Origin: Pseudomonas sp. CHM02
GTDB lineage: Bacteria; Pseudomonadota; Gammaproteobacteria; Pseudomonadales; Pseudomonadaceae
DNA: 62,234 nt
Assembly: GCF_000612585.1 (NCBI RefSeq)
Contig: NZ_JFCA01000041.1
Coordinates: 1-62,234, forward strand
Direction of reading: 5' to 3'
Part shown: one piece after another, positions 38,581 through 51,226 of the stretch
Numbering within the stretch: the first letter of the stretch is position 1
Layout: every line of letters begins with the position of its first letter
Position numbers and translations under genes: made by a program
Notes under the pieces: model-generated
What the model saw: the letters and a program-made list of their open reading frames with translations, nothing else
Database searches by the model: none
What the model was told of the DNA's origin: nothing

Positions 38581-38648
38581 GTTCAGAACTGTTCATTGTC
38601 AACCCCAGCACTGTTCAGTTGTTCACCCGAAGTGTTCACTCCCGAACA
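38581..38648 (+). promoter_or_regulatory. TGTTC-type upstream activating sites
   Basis: A full palindrome TGTTC-N6-GAACA at 38633-38648, a compact GTTCAGAAC at 38581-38589, and TGTTCA half sites at 38612 and 38620. They stand 45-110 bases before the -24/-12 promoter, the usual place for a sigma-54 activator to bind. TGTTC/GAACA dyads are known for AcoR-type regulators. Confidence 0.6.
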
Positions 38649-38691
38649 TCCGCTTTACCCCATTTCTTTACACATCAACCACTTGCCGTTT

Positions 38692-38707
38692 TGGCACGAA
38701 ACTCGCT
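38692..38707 (+). promoter_or_regulatory. Sigma-54 (-24/-12) promoter of the ABC operon
   Basis: TGGCACGAAACTCGCT matches TGGCACG-N4-TTGCW with one mismatch and correct GG-to-GC spacing. It lies about 45 bases before the first gene of the operon. Confidence 0.75.
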
Positions 38708-38751
38708 CTGACACCTGGCCAGATTCATTCCAATAATAAAAAGGTCGTGTC

Positions 38752-39845
38752 ATGTCATTGACCCTGGAACATGTCTCCCGCGTTGTCGAAGGCCAGACCT
38801 GGATCGACGACGCCAACCTGCGTTTCGAAGCCGGTTCCTTCAACGTCTTGCTCGGCCGCACGCTGTCCGGCAAAACCAGCCTGATGCGCCTGATGGCCGG
38901 GTTGGACAAGCCCGACAGCGGCCGCATCCTGATGAACGGCGTGGACGTCACGCAAAAACCGGTGCGCCTGCGCAACGTGTCGATGGTCTACCAGCAGTTC
39001 ATCAACTACCCGACCATGACGGTGTTCGAGAACATCGCCTCGCCGTTGCGCCAGGCCGGTGTGTCCAACGAGCTGATCCAGAGCAAGGTGCTGGAGACCG
39101 CGAAGATGTTGCGCATCGAGAAGTTTCTCCAGCGCCACCCGCTGGAACTCTCCGGTGGCCAGCAGCAACGCACGGCCATGGCGCGTGCACTGGTCAAGGA
39201 CGCCGAGTTGATCCTGTTCGATGAACCGCTGGTGAACCTGGACTACAAGCTGCGCGAAGAGCTGCGTCAGGAAATGCGCGAGCTGTTTGCCGCGCGCCAC
39301 ACCATTGCGATCTACGCCACCACCGAACCCAACGAAGCCCTGGCCCTGGGCGGTACCACCACCATCCTGCACGAAGGCCGGGTGATCCAGAGCGGCAAGG
39401 CTGCCGAGGTCTATCACCAGCCGCAAACCGTGCTGGCCGCCGAACTGTTTTCCGAGCCGCCGATCAACCTGATGCCGGGGCGCATCAGCGGCAATGAAGT
39501 CAGCTTCGCCAATTTCGTGCACTTCCCGCTGAACGTCGACCTGCGCCCCATCGGCGAAGGCGAATTCCGTTTCGGCGTACGCCCCAGCCATATCAGCCTG
39601 GTGCCGAGCAACGACGACGACCTGGAGCTGGCGGTGACCGTGGAAGTCGCGGAGATCAGTGGTTCGGAAACCTTCCTGCATGTGCGCAGCGAACACTTCC
39701 TGCTGGTGCTGCACCTGCCGGGGGTGCACGAATACGACGTTGACGCGCCGATCCGCGTGTACATCCCCACCCATAAACTGTTTGTGTTCGATGGTCAGGG
39801 CCGTTTGGTCCAGGCTCCCGGGCGCCGTGTCGCGAGGGTTGCCTG

Positions 39846-39846
<1 letters not shown>
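38752..39846 (+). CDS. ABC transporter ATPase 1 (GlpS-like)
   Basis: 364 aa. Walker A at 35-43 (GRTLSGKTS), Q-loop VYQQF, canonical signature LSGGQ at 133-137 and Walker B with Glu158 (ILFDE). The switch His of the H-loop is replaced: the stretch reads IYATTEPNEA, with Thr191 where VTHDQ normally has His. C-terminal TOBE-like regulatory part. First gene of a six-gene operon resembling rhizobial glycerol uptake. Overlaps the next gene by one base. Confidence 0.85.
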
Positions 39847-40939
<1,093 letters not shown>

Positions 40940-40943
<4 letters not shown>

Positions 40944-41806
40944 ACAAGGTGCAGAACAACAAGGCCTGGTGGCTGGTACTGCCGGTGTTCCTGCTGGTGG
41001 CGTTCAGTGCGGTGATCCCGATGATGACCGTGGTCAACTACTCGGTGCAGGACATCTTCGACCAATCCAGCCGCTACTTCGTCGGCGCCGACTGGTACAA
41101 GCAGGTGCTGCTCGACCCGCGCTTGCATGACTCGCTGCTGCGTCAGTTCATCTACTCGGCCTGTGTGTTGCTGATCGAAATCCCGCTGGGCATCGCCATC
41201 GCCCTGACCATGCCGACCAAGGGCCGCTGGTCGTCGCTGGTGCTGATCATCCTCGCCATCCCGCTGCTGATTCCGTGGAACGTGGTGGGCACCATCTGGC
41301 AGATCTTCGGCCGCGCCGACATCGGCTTGCTGGGCTACAGCCTCAATGCGTTGGGCATCAGCTACAACTACGCGGCCAACACCATGGACGCCTGGGTCAC
41401 GGTGCTGGTGATGGACGTGTGGCACTGGACGTCGCTGGTGGCTTTGCTGTGTTACTCCGGCCTACGGGCGATTCCGGATGTGTACTACCAGGCCGCACGA
41501 ATTGATCGTGCCTCGGCGTGGGCGGTGTTCCGACACATCCAGTTGCCGAAGATGAAAAGCGTGCTGCTGATCGCGGTGATGCTGCGGTTCATGGACAGCT
41601 TCATGATCTACACCGAACCCTTCGTCCTCACGGGCGGCGGGCCGGGTAACGCCACCACGTTCTTGAGTCAGACCCTGACCCAGATGGCCGTAGGCCAATT
41701 CGACCTGGGCCCGGCCGCGGCGTTTTCCCTGGTGTACTTCCTGATCATCCTGTTGGTGTCCTGGCTGTTCTACACCGCCATGACCCACTCCGACGCCAAC
41801 CGCTGA
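40940..41806 (+). CDS. ABC transporter permease 1 (GlpP-like)
   Basis: 288 aa from MNKVQNNKAWWLVLPVFLLV. About six membrane segments; the EAA-type loop YYQAARIDRASAWAVFRHIQ contacts an ATPase. MalF-like CUT1 family. Coupled to the upstream ATPase gene by a 4-base overlap. Confidence 0.88.
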
Positions 41807-41816
41807 GGCCGCCAAC

Positions 41817-42617
<801 letters not shown>

Positions 42618-42624
42618 GGAGTCG

Positions 42625-42900
42625 ATGATGGAATGGATGGCCTGGACCACCCCCACTGCGCTGTTCTTTGGTGCCATAGCCCTGATCCTGGCGGGTATGA
42701 CCACTTGGGAACTGCGCTCGCCGAGCATTCCCCGGCGCGGTTTCTTACCGATCAGCACCACCCGTGGTGATCGCTTGTTTATCGGTCTTCTCGGCAGCGC
42801 CTACCTGCATTTGCTGGTCATCGGCGCTACCGACTGGAGCATCTGGGTGGCGTCCGCGCTCTCCCTGGTATGGCTGTTGAGTGTGATGCGTTGGGGCTAG
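42625..42900 (+). CDS. Small membrane protein of the ABC operon (DUF2160, GlpU-like)
   Basis: 91 aa from MMEWMAWTTPTALFF with GAGGAG before the start. Two or three hydrophobic stretches (TALFFGAIALILAGMTTW, LFIGLLGSAYLHLLVIG, IWVASALSLVWLLSV). The position between permease and binding-protein genes matches GlpU of the rhizobial glycerol importer, which is of unknown role. Confidence 0.8.
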   Translation: MMEWMAWTTPTALFFGAIALILAGMTTWELRSPSIPRRGFLPISTTRGDRLFIGLLGSAYLHLLVIGATDWSIWVASALSLVWLLSVMRWG

Positions 42901-42918
42901 TGCGGATACCGCGCCCTT

Positions 42919-42983
42919 GTAGGCGCCGGTTTGCCGGCGATGGCGATCTTGAAACCGCTATCGCCGGCAAGCCGGCTCCTACA
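42919..42983. repeat. REP-like element (family C) inside the ABC operon
   Basis: TGTAGGCGCCGGTTTGCCGG faces CCGGCAAGCCGGCTCCTACA. It separates the small membrane protein gene from the binding-protein gene and could stabilise the upstream mRNA or lower read-through. Confidence 0.8.
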
Positions 42984-43032
42984 CAGGGCGGTGGCGTCTG
43001 TAGTCCCGTTTGAAAATAACCAGGAGGTCTCT

Positions 43033-44775
43033 ATGTTGAATAAGAACAATAAGCTGCGACATAGCATTTCATTGGCCGCCGTACTGGCCCTCAGCGGTTT
43101 GAGCGCTTCGGCCTGGGCCGATGCGTACGAAGATGCTGCGAAAAAATGGATCGGCAGCGAGTTCAAACCGTCCACCCTCACGGCCGACCAGCAGCTCGAG
43201 GAACTCAAGTGGTTCATCAAGGCCGCCGAACCGTTCCGTGGGATGAAGATCAACGTGGTGTCGGAAACCCTCACCACCCACGAGTACGAGTCCAAGGTGC
43301 TGGCCAAGGCCTTCAGTGAAATCACCGGGATCAAGCTGACCCACGACCTGCTGCAGGAAGGCGACGTGGTGGAGAAGCTGCAAACCCAGATGCAGTCCGA
43401 CAAGAATATCTACGACGGCTGGGTCAACGACTCGGACCTGATCGGTACGCACTTTCGCTATGGCAAGACCGAATCCATCACTGACCTGATGGCCAATGAA
43501 GGCAAGGCGTTCACCTCGCCGACCCTGGACATCAAGGACTTTATCGGCATCTCCTTCACCACCGCGCCGGACGGCAAGATCTACCAGCTGCCCGACCAGC
43601 AGTTCGCCAACCTCTATTGGTTCCGCGCCGACTGGTTCGAGCGTCCGGAGCTGAAAGCCAAGTTCAAGGAAAAATACGGCTACGACCTCGGCGTGCCAGT
43701 GAACTGGTCGGCCTATGAAGACATCGCCAAGTTCTTCAGCGAAGACGTCAAGGAAATCGACGGCAAGCGCATCTATGGGCACATGGACTACGGCAAGAAA
43801 GACCCGTCCCTGGGCTGGCGCTTCACCGATGCCTGGTTCTCCATGGCCGGTGGCGGCGACAAGGGCTTGCCCAACGGCTTGCCGGTGGACGAGTGGGGCA
43901 TTCGCGTGGAGGACTGCCACCCGGTGGGCTCCAGCGTGACCCGTGGCGGCGACACCAACGGCCCGGCCGCGGTATTCGCCACGCAGAAATACGTGGACTG
44001 GATGAAAGCCTACGCGCCACCGGAGGCCGCGGGCATGACCTTCTCCGAATCCGGGCCGGTACCGTCCCAGGGCAACATCGCCCAGCAGATCTTCTGGTAC
44101 ACCGCGTTTACCGCCGACATGACCAAGCCGGGCCTGCCGGTGGTGAACGCCGACGGCACGCCGAAGTGGCGCATGGCACCTTCGCCAGTCGGGCCTTATT
44201 GGGAAAAGGGCATGAAGAAGGGCTATCAGGACGTGGGGTCCTGGACGTTCCTCAAGTCGACGCCTGAGAAGCAGAAGCTTGCGGCCTGGCTCTATGCGCA
44301 GTTTGTGACGTCGAAAACCGTGTCGCTGAAGAAAACCATTGTCGGCCTGACGCCGATTCGTGAGTCCGACATCAACTCCCAGGCCATGACCGACCTGGCG
44401 CCGAAACTCGGTGGCCTGGTGGAGTTCTACCGCAGCCCGGCGCGGGTCGAGTGGACTCCGACCGGTACCAACGTGCCGGACTACCCGCGCCTAGCGCAAC
44501 TGTGGTGGAGTAACATCGCCGCCGCCGCCAGCGGCGAGAAAACCCCGCAACAGGCGCTCGACAACCTGGCCAAGGAGCAGGACGCGATCATGACGCGCCT
44601 GGAGCGCTCCAAGGTGCAGCCGGTGTGCGGCCCGAAAATGAACCCCGAGCGTGATGCGCAATACTGGTTCGACCAGCCGGGCGCACCGAAACCGAAACTG
44701 GCCAACGAGAAACCGAAAGGCGAAACCGTGGGCTACAACGACCTGCTCAAGCAGTGGGAGGCTGCGCGTAAGTAA
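43033..44775 (+). CDS. ABC transporter substrate-binding protein (GlpV-like)
   Basis: 580 aa with a strong CAGGAGGT site. Signal peptide ends SASAWA, mature N-terminus DAYEDAAKKW. Large type of extracellular binding protein, with SETLTTHEYESKVLAKAFSE and QLPDQQFANLYWFRADW. Its length and order at the end of the operon match GlpV of the glycerol importer. Glycerol is the best guess, but no glpK or glpD is nearby and other polyols are possible. Confidence 0.82.
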   Translation: MLNKNNKLRHSISLAAVLALSGLSASAWADAYEDAAKKWIGSEFKPSTLTADQQLEELKWFIKAAEPFRGMKINVVSETLTTHEYESKVLAKAFSEITGIKLTHDLLQEGDVVEKLQTQMQSDKNIYDGWVNDSDLIGTHFRYGKTESITDLMANEGKAFTSPTLDIKDFIGISFTTAPDGKIYQLPDQQFANLYWFRADWFERPELKAKFKEKYGYDLGVPVNWSAYEDIAKFFSEDVKEIDGKRIYGHMDYGKKDPSLGWRFTDAWFSMAGGGDKGLPNGLPVDEWGIRVEDCHPVGSSVTRGGDTNGPAAVFATQKYVDWMKAYAPPEAAGMTFSESGPVPSQGNIAQQIFWYTAFTADMTKPGLPVVNADGTPKWRMAPSPVGPYWEKGMKKGYQDVGSWTFLKSTPEKQKLAAWLYAQFVTSKTVSLKKTIVGLTPIRESDINSQAMTDLAPKLGGLVEFYRSPARVEWTPTGTNVPDYPRLAQLWWSNIAAAASGEKTPQQALDNLAKEQDAIMTRLERSKVQPVCGPKMNPERDAQYWFDQPGAPKPKLANEKPKGETVGYNDLLKQWEAARK

Positions 44776-44788
44776 TCACATCTGTGCA

Positions 44789-44927
44789 ATTGTAGTGAGC
44801 GGGCTTGCCCCGCGCTGGGTGGCGAAGCCACCCCATGACAGGCATCGATTTCCTTCAGGCGGAACTTGGTTGTCTGGTTCTGGGGCTGCTGCGCAGCCCA
44901 GCGCGGGGCAAGCCCGCTCACCACAAA
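44789..44927. repeat. Paired REP-like elements (family A)
   Basis: Inverted cores, GTGAGCGGGCTTGCCCCGCG on the left and CGCGGGGCAAGCCCGCTCAC on the right, with an inner GCTGCGCAGC hairpin. Lies between convergent genes. Confidence 0.8.
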
Positions 44928-44934
44928 ATGTGGC

Positions 44935-45363
44935 TTACGCTGCCTGCGGCTGAACCTGTAACGCTCCGTCTACGTCCTTGACCAAACCACTGGCCAAAAA
45001 CAACGGCGTCAGGCGCTTGTGCAACTGCGGTTCGACAAACTCCTTCACCGTATCCAGCGCCAGCACACCGCTCAGCGGCAACTCGGCCTTGGTGTACGAC
45101 AACCAGGCTTTCTTCAAAACTTGCAATACATCGCTGCCTGCCGTATTGGCGAATCGGCGCTGGGTGGGTTTACCGTCGAAGGTGAAGCTGTGCTGGAACT
45201 CATAGCCGCTTTCATCACCGTTACCGCTGGTGCAGCGGATGCAGCTGCACGGGCCGTCGCCGAACGCGCTGCGCAGGTAGGCGTTGAAGTCCACCACGGG
45301 TTTGAGTGACAGGCGCTTATCCACCTCGAACAGGTCTCCGGTCATTTTTTCGTCAGTGTTCAA
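44935..45363 (-). CDS. Conserved hypothetical protein with a CxCxxC motif
   Basis: 142 aa if started at TTG 45363 (NTDEKMTGDLFEVD), which has AGGAAG 6 bases upstream. ATG 45345 and GTG 45420 are alternatives. The motif GPCSCIRCTSGNGDESGYEF near residue 40 might bind a metal. No signal peptide or membrane segment. I do not recognise the family. Divergent from the binding-protein gene at 45529. Confidence 0.6.
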   Translation of the reverse strand: MNTDEKMTGDLFEVDKRLSLKPVVDFNAYLRSAFGDGPCSCIRCTSGNGDESGYEFQHSFTFDGKPTQRRFANTAGSDVLQVLKKAWLSYTKAELPLSGVLALDTVKEFVEPQLHKRLTPLFLASGLVKDVDGALQVQPQAA

Positions 45364-45528
45364 CGTCCACTTCCTCGCAGTATTCGGTAGCTTTTCAAAG
45401 CGCGGCACAATAACAGCCACGCGCCTGTTTGTGGGTTATTTGCATAACAATAGAACCCGATATTCTTTTCCCGTCTTAAAAATCGTGGCTACCCTCGCTC
45501 ACCTTCTCAAAAGCGCGGCAGACCTCCC

Positions 45529-46542
45529 ATGACCTTCAAGCGTTCTTCCCTGACTCTTCTGGCAGCGTCTCTCGCTGCTGCCAGCGCCTTGCTCAGCCCC
45601 GGCGCCCAGGCCGAAGGCAAAATCAGCATCGCCCAGCAATTCGGTATCGGCTACCTGATTCTCGATGTGGTGCGCGACCAGAACCTGATCGAAAAGCACG
45701 GCAAGGAGCAGGGCCTGGATATCAAGGTGGAGTGGAACAGCATTTCCGGCGCGACCGCAATGAACGAATCACTGCTGGCCGGCGCGCTCGACGTGGTCTC
45801 TGCCGGTGTGCCACCGATGCTGACCCTCTGGGACCGTACCAAGGGCAAGCAGAACGTCAAGGCCATCGCCTCCCTCGGTTCGATGCCCAACTACCTGCTG
45901 ACCAACAACCCCAACGTGAAGACCCTCAAGGACTTCACCGAAAAAGACCGTATCGCCGTGCCTGCCGCGGGTGTGGGTTTCCAGTCGCGCACGCTGCAGA
46001 TCGAGACCGCCAAGCAGTTCGGCGATGCCAACTACAAGAAGTTCGACGACATCTCCATCAGCCTGGCCCACCCCGACGCCACCGCTGCGCTGATCGCCGG
46101 TGGTTCGGAGATCAACTCGCATTTCTCCAGCCCGCCGTTCCAGTACCAGGAACTGCTCAATCCGAATGTGCACAAGGTGTTGAGTTCCTACGACATCCTC
46201 GGTGGCCAGGCGACGTTCAACGTGCTGTACACCACGCAGAAATTCCACGACGAGAACCCCAAGACCTACAAGGCGTTCTATGACGCGCTGGCCGAAGCCG
46301 AGAAGATCATCAAGGCGGACAAACCCGCCGCGGCCAAGGCGTATATCCGCGTAGAACAGTCGAAGTTGCCATTGGACCTGGTGGAGAAGATCGTCCAGGA
46401 CCCGGAGATCGATTTCACCATCGTGCCGCAGCGTACCTATATCTATGCCGAGAAATTGCAGGCGCTGGGCGTGCTGAAAAACAAGGCCGCCAGCTGGAAG
46501 GACTACTTCTTCGAAGAAGCCCATGGCGGCAACGGCAGCTGA
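45529..46542 (+). CDS. Orphan NitT/TauT-type ABC substrate-binding protein
   Basis: 337 aa with signal peptide ending LLSPGAQA. Pattern of sulfonate/nitrate-type binding proteins: ISIAQQFGIGYLILDVVRDQ, WNSISGATAMNESLLAGALD, VVSAGVPPML. No permease or ATPase gene adjoins, so it must use another transporter or be co-opted. Convergent with the LysR gene. Sulfur compounds are a plausible ligand class because cysteine-related genes follow, but this is only suggestive. Confidence 0.8.
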   Translation: MTFKRSSLTLLAASLAAASALLSPGAQAEGKISIAQQFGIGYLILDVVRDQNLIEKHGKEQGLDIKVEWNSISGATAMNESLLAGALDVVSAGVPPMLTLWDRTKGKQNVKAIASLGSMPNYLLTNNPNVKTLKDFTEKDRIAVPAAGVGFQSRTLQIETAKQFGDANYKKFDDISISLAHPDATAALIAGGSEINSHFSSPPFQYQELLNPNVHKVLSSYDILGGQATFNVLYTTQKFHDENPKTYKAFYDALAEAEKIIKADKPAAAKAYIRVEQSKLPLDLVEKIVQDPEIDFTIVPQRTYIYAEKLQALGVLKNKAASWKDYFFEEAHGGNGS

Positions 46543-46552
46543 TATCCATTTT

Positions 46553-46577
46553 TCTGTAGGAGCAAGCTCGCTCCTGC
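46553..46577. repeat. Short REP-like inverted repeat
   Basis: TGTAGGAGC and GCTCCTGCA arms around AAGCTC, between the convergent binding-protein and LysR genes. May serve as a weak terminator. Confidence 0.55.
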
Positions 46578-46583
46578 AGTGGG

Positions 46584-47480
46584 TCAGTCAGCAATCAGGC
46601 TGCGCTTGATCCAGTCATACAAATCATTCCCCTCGCTCGACAATTCGCTGTTGGCCCGCCGGCACAGGTAGTACTGGCGGCCATCATTGACCTCCAGATC
46701 AAACAGCTTCACCAACTCACCACTCGCCACCAAGGGCGCTACCAACGGCTCGCGCAGCAAGGCGCAGCCGAGGCCGGTGAGGGTGGCGGTGAGCGCCAGT
46801 TGGCCGTCTTCCAGCAACAGTCCATTCAGTGCGGTGGTGTCGACCTCGGCAGCCTCGAACCATTGGCCCCAGGTGCCGCGCTCTTCGTCGTGCAGCAGCG
46901 GCAATTGGCTCAGGGCCTCGGGGCTGTCGATGGGGCCGTGTTGCGCCAGGAAAGCACGGCTGCAATAGGGCGTCACCGCGCCGGAGATCAATGGCTCGCT
47001 GTGATAGCCCGGCCAGTGCCCGGTGCCGAAACGGATCGACAGGTCGGCCGCATCGCTGGGGTAGCTGCGGTGGTTGGCGTAGGTCACGTTGATGTCCAGC
47101 GCCGGGTGGTCCTTGAGGAAATTCGCCAGCCGAGGGATGAACAGGTTGATGCCAAACAGGGGAATCAAGCTGATGGTCACCTGGCGCGTGGCGCTCTTTT
47201 CGCGCACGTGTTCGGTGGCGCTGCGCAGCACGGCAAATGCCGAGCGGATCGCGCGGTAGTACTCACGGCCTTCATCGGTAAGCACCAGGTTGCGCCCCTG
47301 GCGCAGGGTCAGGGGCTGCTGCAGGAAGTCTTCCAGCAAGTGCAGTTGATGGCTGATGGCCGAGGCGGACACGTCCAGTTCGCGTGCGGCGGCATTCACC
47401 CCGCCATGGCGCGCAAAGGCTTCGAACGTGCGCACGGCACGCAGAGGTGGGTCATTGGCTAGCTGTTCTGATTTATTCAT
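46584..47480 (-). CDS. LysR-family regulator (GcvA-like)
   Basis: 298 aa. N-terminal helix-turn-helix (LRAVRTFEAFARHGGVNAAA, SASAISHQLHLLEDFLQQPL) and an effector domain with SLIPLFGINLFIPRL and LSIRFGTGHWPGY. Divergent from the Liv-type ABC/ATC-hydrolase operon, with 172 AT-rich bases between, so it most likely regulates it. The effector is probably the transported compound. Confidence 0.85.
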   Translation of the reverse strand: MNKSEQLANDPPLRAVRTFEAFARHGGVNAAARELDVSASAISHQLHLLEDFLQQPLTLRQGRNLVLTDEGREYYRAIRSAFAVLRSATEHVREKSATRQVTISLIPLFGINLFIPRLANFLKDHPALDINVTYANHRSYPSDAADLSIRFGTGHWPGYHSEPLISGAVTPYCSRAFLAQHGPIDSPEALSQLPLLHDEERGTWGQWFEAAEVDTTALNGLLLEDGQLALTATLTGLGCALLREPLVAPLVASGELVKLFDLEVNDGRQYYLCRRANSELSSEGNDLYDWIKRSLIAD

Positions 47481-47652
47481 GTGTTGAATTAAATACTAAC
47501 TTTGTATGTGAATAAAGAGCCATAAGCGCCGTATTTGTGGCATAAATAGCCTGTTATTGGTTTGGTATATCCATATGACTTTCTGATATTTGATAAAAAT
47601 AGAATAGATGCTTAGTGTGCCGCCCTTGTACGCACTGAGGTCTAGGGTCCTG

Positions 47653-48596
47653 ATGGATGGGTTTATCCAACAACTGCTCAACGGTTTGATGACGGGCAGT
47701 CTCTACGCGCTGGTAGCCTTGGGTTACACCATGGTCTATGGCATTTTGCGCATCATCAACTTTGCCCATGGCGATGTGTTGATGATCGGCGCGTTGGTGG
47801 GCCTGTCAGTGATTCGCCTGGTGCAGGCCACCTGGCCCGCCTTGCCGCCGGCACTGGTACTGCTCTGCGCAACGCTGGTCGCCATGGCCTTTTGTGCGGT
47901 GTTGGCGGTGGTGATCGAACGCGTCGCCTATCGCCGTCTGCGCCATGCTCCACGCCTGGCACCGCTGATCAGCGGCATTGGCGTGTCGTTGCTGCTGCAG
48001 ACCATCGCCATGTTGGTGTGGACGCGCAACCCGCAGATGTTCCCGCAGTTGCTGCCGCTTGAGCCGATTGAAGTGCTGGCCAGCGCTTCCACCCACCCGG
48101 CGATCACCAACGTCACCGCCCTGACCACCATCGCCATCGCCCTCGCGGTGATGGTCGCGCTGCTGGTGCTGGTGGAGCGCACGCGCTTCGGCCGGGCCAT
48201 GCGCGCCGTGGCGGAAAATCCCCAGGTCGCCAGCCTGATGGGCATCAACCCCAACCGCGTTATCGTGATCACCTTCGCCATCGGCGGTGCCCTGGCGGCG
48301 CTGGCCGGCATCATGATGGCGAGCAATTACGGCAGTGCGCATTTCTACATGGGCTTTCTGCCGGGCATCAAGGCCTTCACGGCAGCCGTGCTGGGCGGCA
48401 TCGGCAACCTCAAGGGCGCGATGCTCGGCGGCCTGTTGCTGGGCCTTATCGAAGCCCTGGGCACCGGCTACCTCGGCGTGGTCACCCACGGTGTGTTCGG
48501 CAGTAATTACCAGGATGTGTTCGCCTTTATCGTGTTGATTGCGGTGTTGGTGTTCCGTCCTTCCGGGCTGTTGGGCGAACGTCTGGCGACCCGCGC

Positions 48597-48600
<4 letters not shown>
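47653..48600 (+). CDS. Liv-type ABC transporter permease (LivH-like)
   Basis: 315 aa from MDGFIQQLLNGLMTGSLYAL. LivH pattern: LGYTMVYGILRIINFAHGD, AVAENPQVASLMGINPNRVI and GGIGNLKGAMLGGLLLGL. First gene of a seven-gene operon. The transporter family takes branched-chain amino acids, amides or urea; the substrate here is discussed with the enzymes downstream. Overlaps the LivM-like gene by 4 bases. Confidence 0.9.
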
Positions 48601-49678
<1,078 letters not shown>

Positions 49679-49682
<4 letters not shown>

Positions 49683-50452
49683 ACGCACCTCTGTTGCAGA
49701 TTGACCACGTCAACAAGCACTTCGGCGGCGTAGCGGCGCTGGCCGATGTGAGCCTGAGCATCCTGCCCGGCGAGATCTACGGCCTGATCGGGCCGAATGG
49801 CGCCGGCAAGACCACCTTCTTCAATGTGATGACCGGCCTGTACACCCCGGATTCCGGACGCTTCCAGCTGGATGGCCGTGACTACCAGCCCACCAGCGTG
49901 CACCAGGTCGCCGAGGCGGGTATTGCGCGGACCTTCCAGAATATCCGCCTGTTCAACGCCATGAGCACCCTCGAAAACGTCATGGTCGGGCGCCATGTGC
50001 GCACCCGCAATGGCCTGTGGGCGGCCTTGAGTCGCCATCGTCGCGCCCTTGAAGAAGAGGCGCAGACCCGCGCCCATGCACACCGGTTGCTCGCCTATGT
50101 AGGCCTGGCCGGGTTTGCCAATTACCGCGCCGACAGCCTCAGCTATGGCCATCAACGGCGCCTGGAAATCGCCCGCGCCCTGGCCACCGAACCGCGTTTG
50201 CTGGCCCTGGATGAACCGGCCGCCGGCATGAACGCCAGCGAGAAAGTGCAACTGCGTGGCCTGCTGGAAAAGATTCGCGATGACGGCCACACGCTGTTGT
50301 TGATCGAACATGACGTGAAGTTGGTGATGGGTGTATGCGACCGCATCAGCGTGCTGGATTACGGCCAGGTCATCGCTGTCGGCGCGCCGGCCGAAGTCCG
50401 TCAGCATCCGGCCGTGATCCAGGCCTATCTGGGAGCCAGTGCGCATGTCTGA
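49679..50452 (+). CDS. Liv-type ABC transporter ATPase (LivG-like)
   Basis: 257 aa. Walker A GPNGAGKTT, signature LSYGHQRRLEIARAL, Walker B LLALDEPAAGMN, H-loop LIEHDVKLVMGVCDRI. All motifs intact. Overlaps the LivF-like gene by 8 bases. Confidence 0.92.
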
Positions 50453-51161
50453 AGCGCTGTTGAACGTCGAGGGTTTGCAGGTGCGCTACGGCGCCATCGA
50501 AGCCGTCAAATGCCTGGACCTGCAGATCAATGAGGGCGAACGCGTCACGCTGATCGGGGCCAATGGCGCCGGCAAGACCTCGAGCCTCAAGGCCTTGACC
50601 GGCTTGCTGCCGGCGGCCAAGGGCGAGATCCGCTTTGCCGGGCGCTCGATACTCGGCCAGGCCCCGGACCAACTGCTGCGCCAGGGCATCGCCATGGTCC
50701 CCGAAGGACGCGGGATTTTTGCGCGCATGAGCGTGCTGGAAAACCTGCAGGCCGGCGCCTTTCTGCGCCGTGACCACGCGCAGGTACAGCGTGAAATGCG
50801 CCAGTTGTTCGAGCACTTCCCGCGCCTGGAGGAGCGCCTGCATCAGTCCGCCGGGCTGCTCTCGGGCGGCGAGCAACAGATGCTCGCCCTGGCCCGTGCG
50901 TTGCTGTCGCGTCCGCGTCTATTGATCCTCGATGAACCGTCCATGGGCCTGGCGCCGATCATGGTCGAGAAGATCTTCCAGGTCATCGATGACGTTTGCC
51001 GCCAGGGCATGACCCTGTTGCTGGTGGAGCAGAACGCGCGGCTGGCGCTGCAGGTCACCGACCGTGCCTACGTGATGGACACCGGGCGCATCAGCCTGAC
51101 CGGGCTCTGCGCCGATTTACTTGAACACCCAGAGGTACGCAGCGCTTACCTCGGTGAATAA
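50445..51161 (+). CDS. Liv-type ABC transporter ATPase (LivF-like)
   Basis: 238 aa. Walker A GANGAGKTS, signature LSGGEQQMLALARAL, Walker B LLILDEPSMGLAP, H-loop LVEQNARLALQV (Gln-Asn in place of His-Asp, normal for LivF). Second ATPase of the transporter. Confidence 0.92.
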   Translation: MSEALLNVEGLQVRYGAIEAVKCLDLQINEGERVTLIGANGAGKTSSLKALTGLLPAAKGEIRFAGRSILGQAPDQLLRQGIAMVPEGRGIFARMSVLENLQAGAFLRRDHAQVQREMRQLFEHFPRLEERLHQSAGLLSGGEQQMLALARALLSRPRLLILDEPSMGLAPIMVEKIFQVIDDVCRQGMTLLLVEQNARLALQVTDRAYVMDTGRISLTGLCADLLEHPEVRSAYLGE

Positions 51162-51226
51162 CAACCGACAACGCTACCGGACGCCCGGCGTGTTCCGACC
51201 CGCCCGAAAAGAAACAGGAACCACTG

